Assembly: GCA_026706985.1 (NCBI GenBank) | Contig: JAPOXR010000070.1 | Coordinates: forward strand, 1 to 47,574 | Reading direction: 5' to 3' | Length of the DNA stretch: 47,574 nt | From: Paracoccaceae bacterium | Lineage (GTDB): Bacteria > Pseudomonadota > Alphaproteobacteria > Rhodobacterales > Rhodobacteraceae | The notes under the pieces: generated by a model | Database searches by the model: none | What the model saw: the letters and a program-made list of their open reading frames with translations, nothing else | What the model was told of the DNA's origin: nothing | Part shown: in pieces, positions 41,747-47,574 of the stretch | How positions within the stretch are numbered: position 1 is the first letter of the stretch | How the letters are laid out: each line of letters starts with the position of its first letter | Position numbers and translations under genes: made by a program

Positions 41747-43320
41747 CTATGAGCGCAGCCGATGCGACCGACAGCAGAACCGGTGACGTCCGCAACGTGC
41801 GGACATTCGCCGTCGAAAATGCCGATTATTACGAAGCGGAATTCGAAAAGATCGAAGGCAGAACCGGTTTTGCACTATCATGGAATTGGGCGGCAGCGAT
41901 CCTTGGTCCCGTTTGGGGCACCGCCCGCGGAGCATGGGGATTTTTCTGGATCTTCCTGATCCTTGAGTTGTTCGCCCTTGTTCAGGTAGGGCGCGGGCTT
42001 TGGGGCGAGTTGGGTGCCGATGAACTGGAGCGCTACAACCGCATCCGGGAAAACGTCGAAAACCGTGAAGCAAAGGTGGCCGAACTTCGCGCTGCCGGGG
42101 ACACCGCGGGCGCCGATGCAGGTCAACGAATTGCGGACAACCTGAAGGTTGCCGCGGAAACAGCCCTCGAGGCGGCGACTGCCGCCAACGCCTCCGCCAC
42201 GTCGATCCTGATTTTCGGTTTGGCGTTGTTTGCCTTCGTGAAGATCGCTGAAGGGTTTTATGCAAATTACGCCTACGAGGCACAGTATCTGCGCTGGCGC
42301 TCCGGGAAGCCGGAGCAGGTCGGCCTCAGCCGGCGGAGCGTAATTTACGGTATGATCGGTTTGGCGGCGATATGGCCGCTGACGCTGGTCCGTTTCACCG
42401 TGGCCGATCCCGATGCGTGGATCTCGCGCGTCACCGGCGGACTGTTCGGCGACAGCTGGAGCATTGTGGAGTTTCCCGTCGGTAAGGAATATTTCACCGT
42501 TCTCGCCCTCCGGGGGGATGCGGGGTTTGACTGGCTTGCCATCAGGTTCGGCGGGGCTTTCGACGGAATCACTCAGGGGATCAGATGGGTGCTGGACGGG
42601 CTTGAGGTCATCCTGATCCAGACTCCGTGGCCCGTGGTGATGTTCATCACCGTAGTGATGGCCTATCGGTTGGCCGGGCCACGAGTGGCGATTTTCACGG
42701 CGGCGGCACTGGCTTATCTCGCTTTCATGGGCCTTTGGGAACTTTCGATGATTACCGTCGCCCTGATCGGTGCCGGGGCGTTCCTGTGCGTCCTGATCGG
42801 CATTCCGCTGGGGATCTGGTTCGGAAAATCCAGGCGGGCCTACACTTTTGCCGAGCCTGTGCTGGACTTCATGCAGACCATGCCGGCATTCGTCTACCTC
42901 ATTCCCATAATCGCGTTCTTCGGTACGGGCAAACCGCCGGGCGTCCTGGCGACGCTGATCTTTGCTATGCCGCCCGTCGTCCGGTTGACCGCCCTGGGCA
43001 TGCGGGGTGTGCCTGAGACGACCAAGGAGGCGGCATTAGCCTTCGGATGCACAAAGCGTCAGCTTCTATTCAATGTTGAGCTTCCGCTCGCACTGCCGTC
43101 AATCATGACCGGTATCAACCAGACCATTCTGATGGCGCTGTCGATGGTGGTGATCGCTTCGCTCATCGGGGCGGAAGGGCTGGGTGCTCTGATTCTTGAA
43201 TCGTTGCAATACGCGGCAAAGGGGCAAGGGCTTCTGGGCGGATTGGCGATCCTGTTCTGTGCGATGGTCATCGACCGCATCGCGCAGGGTGTCTACAGGA
43301 AGAAATCAGGCAACGTCTGA
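41743..43320 (+). CDS. Glycine betaine-type ABC permease (ProW-like) with DUF2628-like N-terminal extension
   Basis: A 525-residue membrane protein, far longer than ordinary ProW (about 280-350). Residues 30-85 (YYEAEFEKIEG, SWNWAAAILGPVWGTARGAW, then a hydrophobic helix) resemble DUF2628-type small membrane proteins. Residues 92-145 are charged and likely a coiled coil, and 150-185 hold another membrane helix with FVKIAEGFYANYAYEAQYLRW. The canonical permease domain occupies about 295-520, with the EAA-type loop TKEAALAFGCTKRQLLFNVELPLALPSI (near 427). The extension might be a regulatory or assembly domain; this is inference. Confidence 0.9.
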   Translation: MTMSAADATDSRTGDVRNVRTFAVENADYYEAEFEKIEGRTGFALSWNWAAAILGPVWGTARGAWGFFWIFLILELFALVQVGRGLWGELGADELERYNRIRENVENREAKVAELRAAGDTAGADAGQRIADNLKVAAETALEAATAANASATSILIFGLALFAFVKIAEGFYANYAYEAQYLRWRSGKPEQVGLSRRSVIYGMIGLAAIWPLTLVRFTVADPDAWISRVTGGLFGDSWSIVEFPVGKEYFTVLALRGDAGFDWLAIRFGGAFDGITQGIRWVLDGLEVILIQTPWPVVMFITVVMAYRLAGPRVAIFTAAALAYLAFMGLWELSMITVALIGAGAFLCVLIGIPLGIWFGKSRRAYTFAEPVLDFMQTMPAFVYLIPIIAFFGTGKPPGVLATLIFAMPPVVRLTALGMRGVPETTKEAALAFGCTKRQLLFNVELPLALPSIMTGINQTILMALSMVVIASLIGAEGLGALILESLQYAAKGQGLLGGLAILFCAMVIDRIAQGVYRKKSGNV

Positions 43321-43369
43321 AGGCGGCCCGCTGCACGCTGTCGGGCGGAACGCAAGGGATTTTCCGTAA

Positions 43370-44353
43370 ATGTCCGACGCGTACCAAAAATCCATGATGG
43401 ATAATCTTTACTGGTGGGGCGTGCCGACACTCTTCCGGTGCGAACACAGGGATGCGGAAGGGCAGGACATAGCGCTGGTCGGCGTACCGCATTCCACGGG
43501 CAACGGCACGACTGAGCGGGACCAGCATCTCGGCCCACGGGCTCTGCGCAACGTCTCATCCATATTTCGCCGGGTGCATGGCGGATTTCAGCTTGATCCG
43601 TGGAAGGCGGCAAAGATCGTTGATGTCGGAGACGTGCCGTTGCCGCGTGCCAACGACAACGAAGCCTGCGTCGGACAGATTACCGAATTTTACCATCGGA
43701 TTGATGCCGCCGGGGCGCGGCCAATCTCAATCGGCGGCGATCATTCCATTACCGGGGGAATCGTTCAGGCAATCGGAAAGGGTAGAATATCCGGTGGCGG
43801 GCCGGTGTCATTCCTCCACCTTGATGCCCATACCGATGTTTTCACCAAGCTGGATCATTTTCTCGGGGCTGAAAAGTCGGCGGCGCATTGGGGTGCTTAT
43901 CTTGCCGATCAAGGGCAGGTGGACCCGAAATCATCAATGCAGATAGGGCTGCGTGGCCACCCACGCACGCTTGACTGGCTCGAACCATCCTACGGTTACG
44001 GCTACAATGTGGTGACGATGAAAGAATTCCGGAAACGCGGAATCGAGGATGTCATCGGCCAGATAAAGGATGTTCTGGACGGGAAGCCGATTTACATAAC
44101 CTTTGACCTCGATTGTCTTGATCCGACGATTGCGCCGGCAGTTGCGAATCTCGAGCCTGGCGAGAGGGGCTTCAATATCGACGAGGCGGTGACCTTGTTG
44201 CACGCCGTCCGCGGAATGAACATCGTCGGCGGCGATATCGTGTGCATGATGCCGACAAAGGACAGCCCGAACCAGATCACCGCCCTGACCGCCGCCGCGG
44301 TCATGTTTGAAATGATCTCGATGGTGGCGGAGACCGTGGCGAAGTCAGCCTGA
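43370..44353 (+). CDS. Ureohydrolase superfamily protein (agmatinase/arginase-like) with atypical substrate loop
   Basis: A 327-residue binuclear-metal hydrolase. Metal ligands are H125 (GGDHS), D152, H154 and D156 (LDAHTD), and D246 and D248 (FDLDCLDP). Members split guanidino compounds to urea plus an amine. The substrate loop after the last ligands reads APAVANLEPGERG where agmatinases have APGTGTPEPGG, so specificity probably differs. The N-terminal WWGVPTLFRC stretch is also unusual. The gene follows the importer after 49 nt and likely acts on the same imported compound or on the product of the upstream amidinohydrolase-like enzyme. Confidence 0.9.
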   Translation: MSDAYQKSMMDNLYWWGVPTLFRCEHRDAEGQDIALVGVPHSTGNGTTERDQHLGPRALRNVSSIFRRVHGGFQLDPWKAAKIVDVGDVPLPRANDNEACVGQITEFYHRIDAAGARPISIGGDHSITGGIVQAIGKGRISGGGPVSFLHLDAHTDVFTKLDHFLGAEKSAAHWGAYLADQGQVDPKSSMQIGLRGHPRTLDWLEPSYGYGYNVVTMKEFRKRGIEDVIGQIKDVLDGKPIYITFDLDCLDPTIAPAVANLEPGERGFNIDEAVTLLHAVRGMNIVGGDIVCMMPTKDSPNQITALTAAAVMFEMISMVAETVAKSA

Positions 44354-44520
44354 CCGGTGCCGCAATTGCCTGTACGGCGCTTGATCCATCAAGAAATGCG
44401 GGTATGCCGAGTGCGATGAGGCAACCGAGAACGATCCACGACAGATGAGAATTCAAGATACCTGCCGCCGAGCCGGAATGAATTTGGGCAGTTTCATCCA
44501 TACCTGCACAGGAACCCAAA

Positions 44521-47418
44521 TTGAAGATTGAAAGGGGAAGGCTCGCGGGCCTGATCATTGCCCCGCTCGGATACAGATACAGCGGAATTGTGCTTGCGGA
44601 GGCTGGATTGACGCTGCTGGCGCGTCGCCCGAGAGAGCTGTCGTTCATGGAGATTGCGGCACCACCCGAGACGACGAGGGTGCTCGGATTTGCGGCATTG
44701 GTGGTGCGGTTGCGGGGCGGCGGCGAGATTCGGATTGCAGGCCTCCGGCGTGCCAAGGTGGCGGAGTTCGCTGCATCGGCTACACAAGCGTGGCGCTGCC
44801 ATGTCGTCGGGGCGATAGAGCAGGATGCGGACGAGCTGCATGAACTTTCAAAGGCCATCCGCCGCCTGCGGAAACCGAAGGCATATCCGGCCGCCTGCCT
44901 GGTTGAACCCTATGCCGACCGTGTGAGGCAGGTTGCTGAACGGATTCCGGTTCCAGTGGAGGCGATTGATCTGCCGGAGGAGCTTGCTCAGAATCTGGCG
45001 TATGTCAGGGATTTTCATGAAGGCCTGGTGCGCAGCCGCGACGCCGCAATCAACACATTTGTCAAATCTGAGCTGACTAAATACAGCGAATTTTTTGACC
45101 GGATCGAAACAAATCCGCTGACCGAGGAGCAGCGTCTTTCGGTTGTCACCGACGAAGATGCGACGCTTGTTCTGGCGAGTGCCGGGTCGGGCAAGACCAG
45201 CGTCATTGTCGCCAAAACCGCCTATCTCATCCACCGTTGCATGCGGCGGCCGGACGAGATTCTCCTGCTGGCTTTCGGCAAGGATGCGGCAGCCGGTATG
45301 GCGTCCCGGATTGAGGCGCGGACCGGGGAGGCGGTAAAGGCGATGACCTTTCATGCGCTCGGCCTGGACATCATCCGGGAGGTGGAAAAGGGCACGCCGG
45401 CTCTGGCACAGCATGCAAGCGACGACGCACAGCTCAGATTACTGCTCAAAGACATACTGATTCAGGATGTGGCAACGCAGCCGCAACTGGGCGGCGTGCT
45501 GAGGAAGTGGTTCTCGGAATTCCTCATCCCCTACAAGAGCGAGTGGGACTTCAAAACCCGGCATGAATATTACGAGTATGTGGAGGCACAGGAGCTACGG
45601 ACGCTGCAGGGCGAAGTCGTCAAGAGCTTTGAGGAGTTGGAAATTGCCAACTGGCTCTCCCTGAACGGCATCGTTTACGAATATGAGCCCGATTACGAGC
45701 ATGAACTACGCGGAACCGGGCGAAAATCCTACACACCGGATTTCAGGCTGAGCGTGAGCGGCGTCTATATCGAGCATTTCGGTGTCAGGAAAATACGCTC
45801 GAAGGACGGCAGGATTGCACTGTATCCGGCACCGCATATTGATCGGAAGAGCTATCTGCTGGGCATGGAGTGGAAACGGAAGATTCACCGGGACCACGGA
45901 ACCACGCTCATAGAGACTTTCAGCTACGAAAGGGTTGAGGGTCGTCTGACCGACGCGCTTGCGGAAAAGCTGAAACCATATGCGGTGCCCGACCCGATTC
46001 CGATGGATGTGGCGTTGCGTCAATTGCTGGAACACGGGCAGGCCGATCCATTCACACCGACGCTTGGAACTTTCCTGCGCCATTACAAGAGTTCAGGATT
46101 AACCTTGGATCTGTGTCGGCAGCAGGCACGGAAATCCGCCGACAAGGCCAGAGGCGAGGCATTCCTGGAAATCTTTTCCGCCGTGTTTGAGGCCTATGAA
46201 AGACGGTTGGCTAACCGGATGGATTTTGAGGATATGATCACCCGGGCGATCGGTTACCTGGAATCTGGCCGTTACCGCAGCCCGTACCGGCATCTGCTCG
46301 TTGACGAGTTTCAGGATATTTCCGCCGGCAGGGCACGTCTTCTGCTGGCTCTGAAGGCCCAGCATAGGGATGTCCGCATCTTTGCGGTCGGGGATGACTG
46401 GCAGTCGATTTACCGATTCAGTGGCTCGGACGGTAGCCTGATGCGCAATTTCGGGCGGAAATTCGGTGGTGCCTTTGCCGGTGCCACCGATGTGTGCAGC
46501 ATTGTCGATCTGGGGCGGACATTCCGGAGCGTCGACAGAATTGCCTTGCCGGCGAGGCATTTCGTTCTCAGAAACCCGGAACAAATCACCAAGAAGGTCA
46601 TTGCCGCCGGCACAAGCGCAGGGCCGGCGATCAAGGTTATGCATACCGGCTATGGTGATGAGGACAGGCTGCTTGCGATGGCGCTGAAAGAGATTCAGGC
46701 CGCGTCCAAGGAAAAATGCAGTGTGTTATTGCTCGGCCGCTTCCATTTCAAGCGACCGACCGGAATTTCCTCTGCCTATCCCGGTCTGTCGATCCGCTTC
46801 ATGACGGTGCATGCGTCAAAGGGGCTTGAAGCCGATCACGTTGTGATTCTCGGCGCAAACTCAGGCCGCATGGGATTCCCCAGTGAAATTGTGGATGACC
46901 CGCTTCTTGATCTTGTCTTGCCGGTGCCGGAAGCGTTTGAACATGCCGAGGAGAGACGCCTGTTCTATGTCGCGCTGACCCGCGCGAGGCGGTCGGTCAC
47001 CATCCTTGCTGACCGGGAAAATCCCTCATCATTCGTGCGCGAATTGCTGCGGGATCCGGAATATGGGGTCATCGAGCAAGCCGGGCGCAGCATCTCCAAG
47101 CATGCTTGCGGAGGCTGCGGTGGGCGGATGCTGGCGCGGACTACGGCTAAGGGGAGAAAACTTTTCGCCTGTGAGCATCGACGTCTCTGCGGCGAAACAG
47201 TGTGGCCTTGCGCCGCTTGCGGTAAAGACATTCCGGTCGCAGTGCGGGACAAGCCGGATCGACTGGTCTGCAGCTGTGGGGCAAGCCATCCCGCCTGTCC
47301 GAAATGTGCCGGTGGCTGGCTGGTGGAGCGCAGGGGACAGCACGGGAAATTTCTCGGTTGTGTGAGATTCCCCGATTGTGACGAAAAACGGCGGTTACCG
47401 GTCAGGCGGGCCGGCTAA
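44521..47418 (+). CDS. HelD-like superfamily 1 helicase with nuclease-like insert and C-terminal zinc ribbons
   Basis: A 965-residue protein. Residues 1-200 match the N-terminal part of helicase IV. Walker A is ASAGSGKT (219-226). An insert at about 370-460 holds VYEYEPDYE, YTPDFRL (P406, D407) and YIEHFG (E418), like a PD-(D/E)xK nuclease core, although the usual lysine is not in place. Helicase motifs resume with VDEFQDIS (594-601), GDDWQSIYRFSG (624-635), TVHASKGLEAD (762-772) and LFYVALTRAR (814-823). Three zinc ribbons follow: C863/C866/C884/C890, C897/C900/C917/C919 and C926/C929/C947/C953, like those of topoisomerase I. The start is a TTG at 44521 with AGGAA upstream. A DNA-repair or defence role is possible. 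Confidence 0.88.
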   Translation: MKIERGRLAGLIIAPLGYRYSGIVLAEAGLTLLARRPRELSFMEIAAPPETTRVLGFAALVVRLRGGGEIRIAGLRRAKVAEFAASATQAWRCHVVGAIEQDADELHELSKAIRRLRKPKAYPAACLVEPYADRVRQVAERIPVPVEAIDLPEELAQNLAYVRDFHEGLVRSRDAAINTFVKSELTKYSEFFDRIETNPLTEEQRLSVVTDEDATLVLASAGSGKTSVIVAKTAYLIHRCMRRPDEILLLAFGKDAAAGMASRIEARTGEAVKAMTFHALGLDIIREVEKGTPALAQHASDDAQLRLLLKDILIQDVATQPQLGGVLRKWFSEFLIPYKSEWDFKTRHEYYEYVEAQELRTLQGEVVKSFEELEIANWLSLNGIVYEYEPDYEHELRGTGRKSYTPDFRLSVSGVYIEHFGVRKIRSKDGRIALYPAPHIDRKSYLLGMEWKRKIHRDHGTTLIETFSYERVEGRLTDALAEKLKPYAVPDPIPMDVALRQLLEHGQADPFTPTLGTFLRHYKSSGLTLDLCRQQARKSADKARGEAFLEIFSAVFEAYERRLANRMDFEDMITRAIGYLESGRYRSPYRHLLVDEFQDISAGRARLLLALKAQHRDVRIFAVGDDWQSIYRFSGSDGSLMRNFGRKFGGAFAGATDVCSIVDLGRTFRSVDRIALPARHFVLRNPEQITKKVIAAGTSAGPAIKVMHTGYGDEDRLLAMALKEIQAASKEKCSVLLLGRFHFKRPTGISSAYPGLSIRFMTVHASKGLEADHVVILGANSGRMGFPSEIVDDPLLDLVLPVPEAFEHAEERRLFYVALTRARRSVTILADRENPSSFVRELLRDPEYGVIEQAGRSISKHACGGCGGRMLARTTAKGRKLFACEHRRLCGETVWPCAACGKDIPVAVRDKPDRLVCSCGASHPACPKCAGGWLVERRGQHGKFLGCVRFPDCDEKRRLPVRRAG

Positions 47419-47445
47419 GCCCGCTTCATTTCATGCGCATGCATG

Positions 47446-47574
47446 TCAGAGGCTGCGTTCAATTTCCTGGCGCTCGAAGACTTCGATGTGATCACCCTTG
47501 CGGATATTCGCATAGTTTTGGGGATTATATATTTGACAATATTTTGATGTGTCAATACTTAGCGACTCCATGAG
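47446..47574 (-). pseudogene. Probable 3' end of an infB-type (translation initiation factor IF-2) gene, open at right edge
   Basis: Minus-strand codons 47446-47517 read NYANIRKGDHIEVFERQEIE and end RSL before a stop. This strongly resembles the last residues of IF-2, which end [20 protein letters not shown] in E. coli. Beyond 47518 the open frame continues to the edge, but its content (IDTSKYCQIYNPQ) no longer matches IF-2 and the DNA turns AT-rich. Either a full but divergent gene continues outside the window or this is a short remnant at a junction. Too little is visible to decide. Confidence 0.45.

Noticed and set aside
44301-44858. Minus-strand frame overlapping the ureohydrolase end and helicase start
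   Set aside because: Overlaps two real genes; composition is Ser/Pro/Arg-rich shadow.
1-47574. CRISPR arrays, tandem repeats and complete prophage or integrase genes
   Set aside because: No regularly spaced direct repeats, cas genes, integrase or phage structural genes were seen.

Overview
The window reads as about 47.6 kb of a GC-rich alphaproteobacterial chromosome that spans its replication origin. The main evidence is the conserved origin-proximal gene order of that class. On the minus strand this is parB, parA, rsmG, mnmG, mnmE, rho and a hemJ-type gene. A short AT-rich divergent gap follows, then maf, aroE, coaE and dnaQ on the plus strand and secB facing them. Two perfect 16-bp parS palindromes (13839-13854 and 15786-15801) lie close to parAB. 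The hemJ/maf gap (19016-19301) has a 90% A+T block and several DnaA-box-like 9-mers and is the best oriC candidate. The genus cannot be read from the sequence.

Layout. (a) 1-52: the first codons of an IS630-type transposase run off the left edge. (b) 418-9455: a sugar or polyol oxidation block. Five minus-strand genes (GMC flavoprotein, SMP-30 lactonase, zinc alcohol dehydrogenase, TTC38-like TPR protein, Gfo/Idh/MocA dehydrogenase) diverge from a three-gene ABC importer of the ribose/fructose type. (c) 9817-10078: a small conserved-looking gene broken by one extra G. (d) 10763-22530: the origin core, from a type I methionine aminopeptidase to secB. (e) 22555-32781: a sulfonate block with an IclR regulator, a TerC-family membrane protein, a TRAP importer with fused small and large membrane subunits, a GMC dehydrogenase, sulfoacetaldehyde acetyltransferase (xsc) and phosphotransacetylase (pta). 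It matches the known isethionate route: uptake, oxidation to sulfoacetaldehyde, cleavage to acetyl phosphate plus sulfite, then acetyl-CoA. (f) 33143-37745: an aldo/keto reductase and a bacterial ceramidase-like protein, then fxsA, a Tim44-domain gene and an Smr-domain gene, which in other alphaproteobacteria commonly sit nearer secB, then a metallophosphatase. (g) 37779-38751: mostly non-coding, with a possible 50-residue ORF and a degraded LysR-like remnant. (h) 38752-44353: an amidinohydrolase-fold enzyme, a glycine-betaine-type ABC importer (SBP, ATPase, permease with an unusual N-terminal extension) and a divergent ureohydrolase, probably for uptake and hydrolysis of a guanidino or quaternary-ammonium compound. 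(i) 44521-47418: a large HelD-like helicase with a nuclease-like insert and three zinc ribbons. (j) 47446-47574: what looks like the last codons of an infB-type gene, fused to AT-rich sequence at the right edge.

All three importer clusters (sugar ABC, TRAP, betaine-type ABC) carry a strong perfect stem-loop just after the binding-protein gene. This suggests a shared way of making the binding protein in excess over its membrane partners. The most useful targets for follow-up are the oriC/parS region, the putative guanidino-compound module with its atypical ureohydrolase and permease, the missing sulfite-disposal step in the isethionate block (with TerC as a candidate), and the infB-like fragment at the right edge.
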